DNA of 64,000 bases from the NCBI GenBank assembly GCA_009363875.1, contig CM018683.1, positions 40,570,804-40,634,803 on the forward strand. The letters run 5' to 3'. Origin of the DNA: Mikania micrantha (taxonomy: Eukaryota; Streptophyta; Magnoliopsida; Asterales; Asteraceae). A program made the position numbers and the translations under genes. Positions 11,058 to 22,125 of this stretch are shown one piece after another. The notes under the pieces were generated by a model. It saw nothing but the letters and a program-made list of their open reading frames with translations. It had not been told where the DNA came from and did not search any database. Numbering within the stretch: position 1 is the stretch's first letter; each line of letters begins with the position of its first letter.

Positions 11058-12269
11058 TTATCTTCGTATACATCCTTTCTAATACTAGATTCTGTGAACT
11101 TTATTTATTTAAAATTTCTAAGTAAATAAAATAAAATAAACTCAAGAACTTTGGACGAGTTTAAGGTTGAGTCTAGTCAATTATTTGGGATCAAATCTTT
11201 ATCAGAAATTTGACCTCCTTAAAATAATTTCTTATAGAAACCCAATTCTTAAAATAATTATACCCCACCATTGATTTTCGCCCGTTTATCCATATTCCAA
11301 AGATAAGATTTATGATAAAAAATTTTCTAACGGTTTTTGTGAAAAACGCTATGGGAAGTTTATGGGCAATCAAACATGGTATCCAGTTCTACATGGAACC
11401 TATCAATTTTGTGAAATATTTATTTCAAACCTTGATTGTGTTTTAGTGAACTTAAAACGTTTTGACAGAGTTTTAAGGTGAGAAAAAGAAAGAACAGATT
11501 CATCATATTAGAATTAAGATCAAGAAGGGGTTCTATCATCTTTGTGCACATTGGCCTCTTTTATTTTACTGATCTATAGATACATTGGTCTTAACGTCAC
11601 ACATCCATGTCTTTGCTTACGCAAAACAAAGGATGCCTCAGTAAGTATTTTCTACTCTTTGTTTCCACAAAGCATAGAAAATATTAGAGTTTTCTCAAAC
11701 GATTTCAAGTTTATCAAAACACAATCTTCCTTTGACTTAAGGATTCCTACAAAAAGTCTAATAGTTATTGTTGTTGTCTAGTTATTATGATTTTCAACCC
11801 TTCTCACTTATTTACATTTCATTATATTTTAAGGGTCATATCTAATCTTCTTGTTGGAAAACATGTTTTTCTTCCTTAGTGATTTATACTTATCTAAAGT
11901 TGTTGTTCCTAAGAAGGTAGTGAATTTCCGAGTATTAGAAATCGTTTCACTTCCCATTGAACAACTTTACCTGACTGTCTAAATAAAATCTTTTTGTGTT
12001 TTTCTTAAATTCTTGAAAAGAGAAAATCTATTTGTATTTTTCTTAAACTTCACTCCCCCTAAACTTATAGACAGTTTTAAAAATCAAAAATCTTTTTGTT
12101 CTTTAAATTTCCTAAACTTATAAACATACTCAAAACCGAAAATCTTTTTGTTCTTTTTTGTAAATTTTCTCCCCCTAAATTTGTGATAAAAATAAAATGA
12201 AACAAACACAAATTTTAACGTATTTACAAAAATTGTTTTAATCAAAACTTATTAGTTTGAGTGAGGCAA
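11058..12269 (-). other. Non-coding pol-to-ORF3 region of the relic, with two internal polypurine tracts
   Basis: There is no credible ORF. The minus strand carries AGGGGGAG at 12053-12060 and 12169-12176, each beside an A/T-rich stretch of the form 'aaaatctttttgt'. Copia-1 and copia-2 have the same combination downstream of pol (36380-36400 and 56427-56443). This supports reading the stretch as the post-pol region of a minus-strand Sirevirus-like relic. It ends where LTR D begins at 12270. Confidence 0.55.
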
Positions 12270-13030
12270 TGTCACAACCCGAGCCAGCGGGCTGGATCAA
12301 CTTTCCCGTCGGGCGGAAAGTTCTCGGGGCGTGATATCGTTTGATAATCAAAATATATCAGATTGTTTGCATAGCACGTGATATATAAATGAGAAATGCT
12401 AACATGACAATGATATAGAATTACAAAGTTAATTACATTGTTTCATTCATAATTTAACTAAGTAAATCTAATCAAAAGAATCAATGAGTTACTATCTTGT
12501 AACTGTACAAGATCTACAAAAGATGATTCATTGTTTTGTCATTCCAAAAATATGTTCACACAAAATGTAGCTAGGTCTTCTAAAAGTCCACTAGCTATGT
12601 TCTTGAATACTGGTGACTAAACCTGTTCGTCACCTGAGAAAACATGCATTTAAACAAAGTCAACACTAGGTTGGTGAGTTCCTATGTTTGATAATTGAAA
12701 ACATTGAAATGTTCACATACATAGTCACAATGTCATACATGTTATTTGTAAGTTGTATGATTCACCCGTTCACACAATGGCCTCTCCATAGTTATATTCA
12801 CAAGTAGTATATCATCCTATTAGATATGCTTGTATATAGGGCATATGTAGGGGAACAAGCCCCAGTCATCATCCCACCACATACCTAATAGAACTTAACA
12901 CCACTTGCAGTACAACTATAGATTCCCATTATCATTCCACGTGTTAATCCCGTTTGATATTCACCCGTTGTATCATATGTAGAATAATATGTCGAGAGGG
13001 GTTTAGTTATCAAACCGAAGTATTGATACA
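12270..13030 (-). mobile_element. LTR 'D', left part (minus orientation)
   Basis: It begins TGTCACAACCCGAGCC, the inverted terminus of this LTR group, and continues with blocks shared with C: 'atcagattgtttgcatagcacg', 'aaacctgttcgtcacctgag' and 'catcccaccacata'. It is interrupted at 13030 by a chromovirus insertion and resumes at 25173. The five bases before it are GGCAA; the matching duplicate is lost with the far end of the element. Confidence 0.85.
13026..13030 (+). repeat. Target-site duplication ATACA, left copy
   Basis: ATACA directly precedes the TGTGACAATTCG terminus at 13031 and recurs at 25168-25172 right after the terminal TGTGACA. Confidence 0.95.
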
Positions 13031-13089
13031 TGTGACAATTCGACTTTTCGAATTAACCTCGTTAACTGAAAATAGTGAAATCACAAATG

Positions 13090-13205
13090 TGAAGCCCAAG
13101 GTAGGCCCAATGAGGCCAAGGGAGGCCCAATGAGGCCAAGGGAGGCCCAATGAGCCAAGGTAGGCCCAATGAGGCCCAAGGTAGGCCCAGTTGTACATTA
13201 TGAGG
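13090..13205 (+). repeat. AGGCCCAATGAGCC-type tandem array
   Basis: Units of about 18-20 bp built from AGGCCCAATGAGGCCAAGGG and close variants. The 3' LTR has the same array at about 22224-22345 with one extra unit of about 19 bp, which accounts for most of the length difference between the LTRs. The array produces overlapping spurious ORFs on the minus strand. Confidence 0.9.
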
Positions 13206-14801
13206 CCCAGTGGTATTTATGAGGCCGAAAAGGATTAACCTAGCCCAATAATAGTTCAAGTAGCCAATTAGTGACAATCCGGCAATTCGCGGTTAACTCC
13301 GTTAACCAGAAACTAACCGAAAGGTTGTGAAATCGAACAAAAACAAACTACAAGGGCTTTAATTGAACACAATAATGTTGGAAATATCAAAAATTGCAAT
13401 AATTGTATTTATGTCCAAGTAAAAGCCCTAATTTTGACTTTCCAAGTCAAAATTCGTTTGATTTATCATGCAAGAATCGAATTTCACATTAAAACTATGT
13501 AACAACCGAAATTAATTAATCTTAATCATTCCATTGATGATTATTATCGGTTTCCATACGTTATTAACCTTTTAACTCGTCGAATTAAACTAAAGGGATG
13601 ATTAGAATTCGAAACCGTTTGCAATTATGATCGAATTCGTATAACCCGAACGAAATTCTCACAATTTCACATTCCTAAACTCAAATCGGTACACTCAGAG
13701 ATCATTACTACCAACAATTCGATCGGTGAAGCTTCGTGTGGAAGAATTCGATTTCAAGGAGGCCGAATCTAGGGCTTAAAAGCAATTGACTCGAATTGGA
13801 CATCAAATCTTGTAAGTAATCTTTCCTACACACTCTAATATGGCCGATTAAGAATATCCCTCACACAATTTCGTGTAAGGATTGCGAATTGATAATATCC
13901 GAATTCTAGGGCTTGTTCTAAGAAACGGTTTGGGGTTTTTTAATCAAACAAGCTTTAAAATCAAATTAATATGAATGGATAGTTTCAGAAACTGCCGATC
14001 ATGCTAACTGATATATCAATTTCATATCACAACTTCGATTTAACCGATTTCGAATTCTAGGGTTCTTGTAGTAAACCGTTTTGGGGGTTTTCGAACAAAC
14101 ATGTGTTAAAATCAAATTGGTTGATATCATTAGCTTCAGAAGGTTCCGATTTAAGTTTAACCTAAGTCAATTTCATGATTCAATTAAGAATTGATTAAGT
14201 TTGAGATCTAGGGTTTGTTGTAAGAAACGATTTGGGGGTTTCTTGTGTAATCAGAATAGTAACCGAATTCAATCACACAGATAGTTTCGTGATAATCTGT
14301 TTAATGAAATACCCATGTTAATTTCATTTAAACATATCGAATTGTATCATTTCGATTCTAGGGTTCTAAGAACAAAATGAATTGGGGATTTGCATACAAT
14401 CGAGCTTAGTTTTTGAATTAAATGGTGTAGATAACTTCAGAATTGTTAGTTTAGCAAAAACCCCATGGAAATCCAGTTTGATCTAAACGGATTTAATTGA
14501 TTTGAATCAAGAGTTTGGAACTAGGGTTCGAATGTGATTTGGATCGATTTAAACGGGTTGATGTTATCAAGTTTCAAATTAAAACCATTCTTGAATCCGA
14601 CTTGGATAATGGATCAAAAGCCCCATGATAGTGGGCTTGATTTGGGTTTGGATCGGGCCCAACTAGAAACAAATTGGTTCGGTTAATGTTAAGCAAAGGG
14701 GATCCGATCCATTGAAGATTAAAACAAATTAAAATGTATTCTGTTAATGAAATTGGGCGCAGGTCAGATGTTTGGGTACGTGTGTATTGAGTGGGAGGTC
14801 C

Positions 14802-14826
14802 CGGGTTCGAACCCGAGGGCTGCCAT
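14802..14826 (+). other. tRNA T-arm/B-box-like hairpin in the LTR
   Basis: The block contains GGTTCGAACCC, a perfect match to the pol III B-box core, inside a stem-forming sequence CCCGGGTTCGAACCCGAGGG. It is repeated in the 3' LTR near 23950. No convincing A-box or acceptor stem lies upstream, so this is not a tRNA gene. It may be the remains of a tRNA-derived SINE or a captured tRNA end. Confidence 0.5.
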
Positions 14827-16019
14827 GTTTTTGTACTTAAACCAAACTTTGGTTTTTAGCCCGTAACTTATTCGTTTCAAGTCCGATTTAGCCCGTTCGA
14901 GTTGCGTTGGAAACGTAACGAGAATACGAATGTTTTAGAATAATAAAATTCATATTTTAATCCGAAAACGAAATCGCGTATAATTACGTCTATTTAAATA
15001 AAATCGTATACGGTCATGTGATTTTATTTAAACGATTTCAAAAGCATGTGTACATACGTATACACATTCTTAACAAATCTAACATACGAGTGTTGACACG
15101 TATGTGATTCCAAGCACAAAACGACATTCCGAATAACTTTAGGTTATTGTTTAAACACAGATTATTCGTAGAGGATTTTCTACGCAAGTTCACGAGTGTT
15201 TGATCATTCTGCAATAATCAAAGGTGCGTACACGGCCCCTTTCTTATTTTAAACTGTTTTGGGGGAGAAAACATGTGTAACAAACATTTTTAGATACATA
15301 TCACTTGCATGAGTTAGCTGTTTACATTATGTGACAACATAGCATTTAAAAGTCCTTACACTTCGAACCGTTTAGTTTGCCGTAGCGCAAAGCGTGGTAG
15401 TTGGAAATAGATCTATTAGGTTTGACAAACCTCACTTGGTAGATGGGATCTACGCAGGTGTTTGACTGACCAAACACACATTACTATTGTTTGTGCTAGA
15501 CAATAGTGGCAAGGCAAAAACATGCTATAGCATAGCAATCGTCAGCTTCGGTGTCGACCACTTATGTAAATAGTACAAATCACTAGCTATCATGACTATG
15601 CATGTGTGATTATGTTATCTGCAAACTTGATATTCAAACTGTTGTTTTAAACATTATGAATGCTTAAACCTGTGTTATGCACCAACCTTTGTGTTGACTT
15701 GATTTACATGTTTTCTCAGGACGTTAAGGTGCGCAAGAAAGCAGGCATGGACTAGGAGATTGAGTCGCATGCATGAATTTACATTTTAGTTATTTGAATT
15801 TAAACATTTGAAACTTTGTATTTTAATATACATTTTACAACTGTTACTGGTTTTAAATCGTTTCCGCAAACTTTGAAAACTCTGATGTTATGTTTTAGAC
15901 CAAAGTATGTTTTGAAATCCATATAGAGGTCTTCGTTATGTCTAATGATCTGAGATCCTGGTTTGTCACGTTCCTAAACGGTGTGATTCCGTTAGTTGGA
16001 AATTGGGGGTGTGACAGAT

Positions 16020-16033
16020 TGGTATCAGAGCCA
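16020..16033 (+). promoter_or_regulatory. Primer-binding site (tRNA-iMet)
   Basis: TGGTATCAGAGCCA starts three bases after the 5' LTR. It is complementary to the 3' end of plant initiator methionine tRNA, the usual primer for these elements. Confidence 0.93.
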
Positions 16034-16199
16034 TTGGTTATAGCGAACTAGGTTTGCATTTGTAGACTTAGACTATGACTGTTAGACATTAGACACATAT
16101 ACTTACACATATTACTTAGAAATTACATATGGCATTATGTAATTGACTTGCTTACACATTCCATGGCACTGCACTTACATATAGTATTATGTAACAGGC

Positions 16200-16844
16200 A
16201 TGGCATCTTCATCATCAGCACCGTATATCTACATTGATGATTCTGAGGATGAGGAGCCGATAGTTCCTGCACCACCATCATCACCAGCACCACCTATTCC
16301 ATCTCCTCCACCATATGAGAGGGATGATTCAGATCCGAAGGAGGATCCGGAGGAGGATCCAGATGAGGACCTAGAGGAGGACCCAGAGGAGGATCCGGAT
16401 GAGGACCCGGATGAGGATCCGGAGGAGGAGCCAGTGGAGGGTACTCAGGAGATCCCTACTGAGGGACCTTCTACCCATCCACCACCGGTATTGGATGTTC
16501 CTGAGCCTAAGAGGCAAAGGACTGATGCTGAGGAGATCGCCAAACTGCGCGAGGACTTGTACTGGGCGAATGACAGGATCGAGTATAACGTTCGGGAATT
16601 ATGGGATGCTAATGAAAGACAAGATAATCTTGCCCATCTGGTCAATGATATGCGGGATGAGATGATTAATTTGATTGGTCGTCTTGAAGCTTCAGAGAAC
16701 CGAGCGGAGATTCTGGAAGGCAGACTGGAAGCCTTGGAAGATTTGGTGGCCTCGGAGAATGAGGAAGAGGATGAAGAGGAAGAAGGGGAAGAACCAGCAC
16801 CAGTTGTTGATTCTGATCCTGAATCCACTGTTGAGGATGATTGA
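16200..16844 (+). CDS. Extra acidic coiled-coil ORF upstream of gag (ORF0)
   Basis: 214 aa, beginning at an ATG 167 bases after the primer-binding site and uninterrupted. Residues 15-40 are proline- and serine-rich. Residues 40-80 are an imperfect repeat of E-D-P-D/E units. A basic KRQR lies near 105-108, followed by a heptad-like coiled coil (about 110-185) and an acidic C-terminus. It has no zinc knuckle, protease or other pol motif, so it is not a gag fragment. Most chromoviruses start directly with gag, so a separate leader ORF is unusual. Its function is unknown. It is open while pol in the same element is broken. Confidence 0.7.
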   Translation: MASSSSAPYIYIDDSEDEEPIVPAPPSSPAPPIPSPPPYERDDSDPKEDPEEDPDEDLEEDPEEDPDEDPDEDPEEEPVEGTQEIPTEGPSTHPPPVLDVPEPKRQRTDAEEIAKLREDLYWANDRIEYNVRELWDANERQDNLAHLVNDMRDEMINLIGRLEASENRAEILEGRLEALEDLVASENEEEDEEEEGEEPAPVVDSDPESTVEDD

Positions 16845-17082
16845 TTTTCCTTGTTTTGCTTAAACTTATTAGGAACGGGTTGTGTTCCTACATTAGAAGT
16901 TTGAAAACTTATGTTTGATTTCAAAAGTATTGTACTCAAACCAGATTATTATCTATGGAAAATTTCTACTTATTGCCAACAGTTGTATTGAATTATACAT
17001 TACATGTTGTGTTTGTTGTTTTGTTTACACATGTCACATTGGATCTTGATAACGCTCTACATTTCTTTTAACTAGGAAGATA
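16845..17082 (+). other. Spacer between ORF0 and gag with an acceptor-like tract
   Basis: There is no ORF. Just before the gag start the sequence reads CATTTCTTTTAACTAG|GAAGATAATG, resembling a plant 3' splice site. This could let gag be expressed from an RNA that splices out ORF0, but no donor was established. Confidence 0.35.
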
Positions 17083-18594
17083 ATGGCCAACGAGAACGTT
17101 CACATGACAGTATCTGAGCTCAACGAGCTAATCAATAACAGGGTCGCGGAGGCTATCGCGAACTATGCTCAAACACACAATACAGGGCCACATGGTCCAG
17201 CTGGGGGACTGGTTAACCCACAGACATGCACGTTCAAGATGTTCTTGGACTGTAAACCACACAATTTCAAAGGATCGGAAGGAGCCATTGGACTCCTACG
17301 ATGGATTGAGAAGGCTGAATCTGTGTTTGAGATGTGCAATTGTCCCGATGAGAGCAAGGTAAAGTATGCTACGGGTACGTTGGAGGGTCCAGCATTGACC
17401 TGGTGGAACTCCAATGTCCAAACATTGGGATTGGGTGAGGCCAATGCCTTAACCTGGAATGGATTTAAGACTTTAATGCAGGAGGAGTATTGTCCTCGTA
17501 GTGAGATGCAGAAATTAGAGGAGGAATATTGGCACCTCAAGATGGAGGGGTCCAACATCGAGGAGTACACGACTCGATCTCATGAATTAGCCAGACTCCT
17601 ACCTCACATGGCTACTCCCGCAAGCAAGTGGATAGAGAGGTACATCGGGGGATTGGTGCCTCAAATCCAGGGATTGGTCACTTCTGCAAATCCCACAACC
17701 ATTCAACAAGTTGTTCGTTTAGTGCACCAACTAACTTATCAGGAGGTGTTACAAGGGACTCTGCCTAAACGAACATCAGCTACTAAAGTAGGTGACCACA
17801 AGAGGAAGTGGGAAAGCAACTCCAGGAACTTAAACCAACAACCGTCTCAGCAGAACCGGAAACAAGACTCAAACAAGTCTTATCACAACTCAAATAGTGG
17901 TCAACAATCATCATCGTCAGGGGGTTATATTGGTAAACACCCAAAGTGCAACAGGTGTGGATTTCATCATGCGGGAAATCAGTGCGATAGAGCTAAGTGT
18001 CAAAGGTGTGGTAAGATTGGGCATGCGGCTAAGGATTGTCGTGGAGAACTACAAAACAATCACAACAATCACAATAACAATCAGAACAACGCACAGAAGG
18101 GTTGTTTTGAGTGTCGCAAAATGGGGCACTTTAAAAAGGATTGCCCACAACTCAAGAAAGGCGGGGATAACAATGCCAATGGCAACGGCAACGGAAACGG
18201 TAACAGCAATGGCACCAATAACAACAACAATAACAACAACAATGGTGCTAGGGGCAGGGCATTTGTGATTGGAGGACGTCAAGCACGGGAGGATCCCAAC
18301 ATTGTTACGGGTACGTTCCTCTTAAATAATCACTATGCCTCTATGTTATTTGACACTGGTGCCGATCGGAGTTTTGTATCTAGTCCACTTGCTAAGTTGC
18401 TAAATGTTAGTTCCACTGCCTTAGATAGTCCATACACTGTAGAATTAGCTGATGGTAAGTTAATAGTAGTTGAACAAATCTTTAAGGGATGTATGCTTGA
18501 TTTGATGGGTCAGACATTGGAAATTGATCTTATGCCTATCACTTTAGGTAGTTTTGATGTAGTCATTGGCATGGACTGGTTATCCAAACATTAG
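17083..18594 (+). CDS. gag-pro: Chromovirus gag and protease
   Basis: 503 aa to a premature TAG at 18592-18594. Residues about 60-225 are the retrotransposon gag (capsid) domain, with LEGPALTWWN and the 'YCPRSEMQKLEEEYWHLK' block. Three CCHC-type knuckles follow at about 285-350: CNRCGFHHAGNQC (one residue short in its second spacing), CQRCGKIGHAAKDC and CFECRKMGHFKKDC. An Asn/Gly tract precedes the aspartic protease with its LFDTGADRSF active site (about 425) and the FDVVIGMDWL flap-like end. Gag would form particles and bind RNA, and the protease would cut the polyprotein. The frame stays open past the TAG into RT, so the stop is a point lesion. Confidence 0.9.
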   Translation: MANENVHMTVSELNELINNRVAEAIANYAQTHNTGPHGPAGGLVNPQTCTFKMFLDCKPHNFKGSEGAIGLLRWIEKAESVFEMCNCPDESKVKYATGTLEGPALTWWNSNVQTLGLGEANALTWNGFKTLMQEEYCPRSEMQKLEEEYWHLKMEGSNIEEYTTRSHELARLLPHMATPASKWIERYIGGLVPQIQGLVTSANPTTIQQVVRLVHQLTYQEVLQGTLPKRTSATKVGDHKRKWESNSRNLNQQPSQQNRKQDSNKSYHNSNSGQQSSSSGGYIGKHPKCNRCGFHHAGNQCDRAKCQRCGKIGHAAKDCRGELQNNHNNHNNNQNNAQKGCFECRKMGHFKKDCPQLKKGGDNNANGNGNGNGNSNGTNNNNNNNNNGARGRAFVIGGRQAREDPNIVTGTFLLNNHYASMLFDTGADRSFVSSPLAKLLNVSSTALDSPYTVELADGKLIVVEQIFKGCMLDLMGQTLEIDLMPITLGSFDVVIGMDWLSKH

Positions 18595-19620
18595 GCTGAA
18601 ATAGTATGTCATGAAAAGATCGTTCGTATACCTCTTCCGCAGGGAGAGACATTGTATGTACAAGGCGAGAAGAGCAGTACGCCACTGCGTCTCATATCTT
18701 GTATGAAAGCACACAAATGTCTGCGGAAAGGTCATACGGCAGTTATAGCACTTATAACTGAAAAGCCGGTAGCTGAGAAGAAGATTGAAGATATACCAGT
18801 AGTTTGTGAATTTCCGGAGGTATTTCCAGAAGACTTGCCGGGATTACCGCCTATCAGACAGGTGGAATTCCGAATCGATCTTACACCAGATGCAGCACCG
18901 ATAGCTAGGGCACCATATCGACTTGCACCGTCAGAGATGCAAGAGTTATCTACACAATTGCAAGAGTTGTTGGATAAGGGTTTTATACGACCTAGTTTTT
19001 CACCGTGGGGAGCTCCAGTCTTATTTATCAAGAAGAAGGACGGGACTTTCCGTATGTGTATCGATTACCAGGAACTTAACAAGGTTACTATCAAAAACCG
19101 GTATCCGTTACCCAGAATTGACGATCTGTTCGATCAGTTGCAAGGTTCGAGTTACTACTCGAAGATCGATCTCAGATCGGGATATCATCAACTAAGAGTC
19201 CAGGAGGAGGATATTCCAAAGACAGCATTCAGGACACGCTATGGCCATTATGAGTTCTTGGTCATGCCATTTGGGTTGACAAACGCTCCAGCTGTATTCA
19301 TGGATCTCATGAATCGTGTTTGTAAACCTTATCTTGATAAGTTTGTCATTGTTTTCATTGATGATATTCTCATCTATTCTCAGACTGAGGGGGAGCACGC
19401 TGAACATCTCCGATTGCTACTAGAATTACTGAAACAGGAACAATTGTACGCTAAGTTTTCGAAATGTGATTTCTGGATGTGAGAAGTACAATTCTTGGGT
19501 CATATAGTTAATGAAAAGGGTATACATGTTGATCCAGCGAAGATTGAAGCGATTAAGAATTGGGAAGCGCCAAAGACCCCTACCGAGGTACGACAATTCC
19601 TTGGTTTGGCGGGTTATTAT
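18595..19620 (+). pseudogene. pol (RT): Chromovirus reverse transcriptase, interrupted
   Basis: It continues in the gag frame after the TAG at 18592. It has the KKKDGTFRMCIDYQELN block, IDLRSGYHQLRV, VMPFGLTNAPAVFMDLMN and the catalytic FIDDILIYS (about 19356-19382). A TGA at 19480-19482 replaces a sense codon right after KFSKCDFWM. The frame reopens to GLAGYYY, where a small indel at about 19613-19625 shifts pol into the next register. RT would copy the element RNA to DNA; here it cannot be made intact without readthrough at two stops. Confidence 0.9.
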
Positions 19621-21647
19621 TACGATTCATTGAGGGATTCTCAAAGATCGCTCAACCACTTACAGCTCTTACGCACAAGGGAACGAAGTATACCTGGACG
19701 GATAAACAGGAAGCTGCATTCCAATTATTGAAACAGAAACTCTGCACTGCACCGATTTTGTCCTTACCGGAAGGAACGGAAGACTTTGTGGTGTATTGTG
19801 ATGCATCTGCACAGGGATTGGGATGTGTGTTGATGCAACGTGATAAAGTGATTGCTTCTGCTTCAAGGCAACTACGTCTACGACCACACGAAAAGAATTA
19901 CACTACTCATGACTTGGAGTTAGGAGCAGTGGTTTTTGCTTTGAAGATTTGGAGGCATTACTTGTATGGAACTAAGTGTACTATTTACGCTGATCATAAG
20001 AGTTTGCAACATATCTTTGATCAGAAGGAGCTTAATATGAGACAACGACGATGGGTTGAGTTGTTGAACGATTACGAATGCGCGATTAAGTATCACCCGG
20101 GAAAAGCTAATGTGGTAGCTGATGCTTTAAGCAGAAAAGACACTTCAACAAGACGGGTTCGCGCACTTATGATGACAATACATACTGATTTACCTGACAA
20201 GGTACGCAGTGCTCAGCTCGAGGCCTTGAAAAAGGAAAACTTGATACAGGAATCCTTACGGGGAATGGAGGAACAGTTGGATTTTAAACCTGATGGAATT
20301 CGTTATTTCATTAATCGACTGTGGATACCTTTGTATGGAGGGTTAAGGGAACTCGTGATGGATGAAGCACACAAGTCCAGATATTCAGTCCATCCGGGAT
20401 CAGACAAGATGTATCATGACTTGAAGGCACTGTATTGGTGGCCTCACATGAAAGCTGACATCGCTAGATATGTTAGCAAGTGTTTGACTTGTTCGAAAGT
20501 CAAATTTGAATATCAGAAACCATCTGGTTTACTGAAACAACCAGAAATACCGATGTGGAAATGGGAACAGATTTCGATGGACTTCATTACTAAATTACCC
20601 CGTACACCGAGTGGTTGTGATACGATATGGGTAATTGTTGATCGATTAACGAAATCTGCACATTTCTTAGCAATCAAGGAAACCGATAAGATGGAGAAAC
20701 TGACTCGCATTTACATCAAGGAAGTGGTAGCACGGCATGGTGTGCCAATCTCTATCATATCAGATCGGGATGCCCGATTTACTTCCATCTTTTGGAAATC
20801 TCTTCATAAGTCATTGGGGACTCGTTTGGATATGAGTACCGCCTATCATCCACAGACCGACGGTCAAAGTGAACGTACGATTCAAACGCTCGAGGATATG
20901 TTACGAGCTTGTGTAATTGACTTTGGTGATAGCTGGGAAAACCACTTACCGTTAGTGGAATTCTCTTACAATAATAGTTATCATACAAGTATTCAAGCAG
21001 CACCGTTTGAAGCTTTGTATGGTCGCAAATGTCGTTCACCAGTTTGCTGGGCTGAAATTGGTGACAGTCAGATTACAGGTCCTGAACTAGTACACGAAAC
21101 GACGGAGAAGATTGTACAAATCCGGAACCATATGGCAGCGGCTCGGGATCGACAGAAGAGTTATGCTGACAAACGTCGTAAGCCGTTGGAATTTCAAGTA
21201 GGAGACCGAGTTCTTCTAAAGGTATCACCTTGGAAAGGTGTGATACGATTCGGCAAGCGCGGAAAGCTTAGTCCACGTTACGTAGGACCTTTTGAGATTC
21301 TGAAAAGGATTGGTCCGGTTGCGTATCAACTCAAATTACCGGATGAACTCAGTGGAGTTCATGATGTCTTTCATGTATCGAACTTAAAGAAATGTCTTTC
21401 TGATGAGACATTGATTGTACCATTGGAAGAAATACAAGTGGATGAACAGTTGCGATTCATTGAAGAACCAATAGAAATCATGGACCGAGAGGTCAAACAA
21501 CTTAAGCAAAGCAAAATTCCGATAGTCAAAGTTCGGTGGAATTCAAGACGTGGTCCTGAATTCACATGGGAACGGGAAGACCAAATGATGAAGAAGTATC
21601 CTCATCTGTTCAAAACAACAACTACAAGCACTGAGAGCGCACGTTAA
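19621..21647 (+). CDS. pol (RH-INT-CHD): Chromovirus RNase H, integrase and chromodomain
   Basis: The reading frame is open from 19560, with pol homology from about 19621 to the TAA at 21647. RNase H has VVYCDASAQGLGCVLM, TTHDLELGAVVFAL, ADHKSLQHIF and VVADALSRK. Integrase has a zinc-binding HPGSDKMY...CLTCSKVK region and the catalytic D, D, E in VIVDRLTKSAHF, ISDRDARFTS and GQSERTIQ, all present. The GPFEILKRIGPVAYQL region follows, then a chromodomain of about 50 residues ending FTWEREDQMMKKYPHLF. Chromodomains guide chromovirus integrases to marked chromatin. This part is undamaged but lies behind a frameshift. Confidence 0.93.
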
Positions 21648-21683
21648 ATTTCGGGACGAAATTTCCTTCAACAAGGGGATGAC
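21646..21683 (+). promoter_or_regulatory. First 'TTCGGGACGAA' hairpin with an internal polypurine tract
   Basis: AAATTTCG-GGA-CGAAATTT overlaps the pol stop codon and is followed by CCTTCAACAAGGGGATGACGTGA. The same module recurs at 22126-22163 directly before the 3' LTR. The first copy is followed by unrelated sequence instead of the LTR start, so it is an internal copy. Confidence 0.75.
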
Positions 21684-22125
21684 GTGATGCTTCACACATC
21701 AACACTGCAAATTTCAAACTGTAAGCACAAACACTTTATTCAATTGGTTTTGTTACAAACATTTGTGCTATATTACATTTTATATATTTTTTTTGTGCTA
21801 CATCTCATATGATACATGTTATGGTAGCACATGCATGATTAGTTACACACATTTTGCTATGTGCGGGGTTGCATAGTACAAACAGCTACAGACACTCACT
21901 ATGTGTGAGGTTACACAATACAGTATGATCAAACACAAACAGTCACAATTAGGTGAACTAACTAGTGTACACACAAACAGTCACATTGAACGATCACATT
22001 TAGTTGTGATGTTGCAAGCATTAGATTTAGTGTGTGAATACACACAAGCACACGGAATGATCAAACCACACTAACACGTACGATTTAAACTCGTAAGTAG
22101 TTTCCTAACTACTCCTAACATTTAC
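21684..22125 (+). other. Non-coding spacer between the two polypurine modules
   Basis: About 440 bp without an ORF. It contains repeated 'cacacaa' and 'acaaacagtcaca' words and a T-run (21786-21800). It is bounded by duplicated hairpin and polypurine modules, suggesting that it was added downstream of an original 3' end. Confidence 0.6.

Larger units (their letters stand above)
13031..16016 (+). repeat. 5' LTR of the chromovirus
   Basis: 2986 bp, from TGTGACAATTCG to GGGTGTGACA, matching 22164-25167 nearly base for base. It holds a GGCCCA tandem array (13090-13205), several 'ctagggtt' and 'aaacgrtttgggg' type repeats (13900-14400) and a tRNA T-arm-like hairpin (about 14802-14826). It carries no ORF of interest. 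Confidence 0.95.

Noticed and set aside
13010..13277. Two overlapping minus-strand ORFs rich in Trp, Leu and Gly
   Set aside because: They are translations of the GGCCCA tandem array in the LTR and recur at 22149-22429. There is no start context or conservation beyond the repeat.
14790..14830. A tRNA gene
   Set aside because: Only the T-arm/B-box part fits. No acceptor stem, D-arm or anticodon arm can be drawn upstream, and the sequence is part of both LTR copies.
18049..18282. Minus-strand hydrophobic ORF resembling a membrane protein
   Set aside because: It is the antisense of the Asn/Gly repeat in chromovirus gag. AAC codons read backwards give Val and Ile runs.
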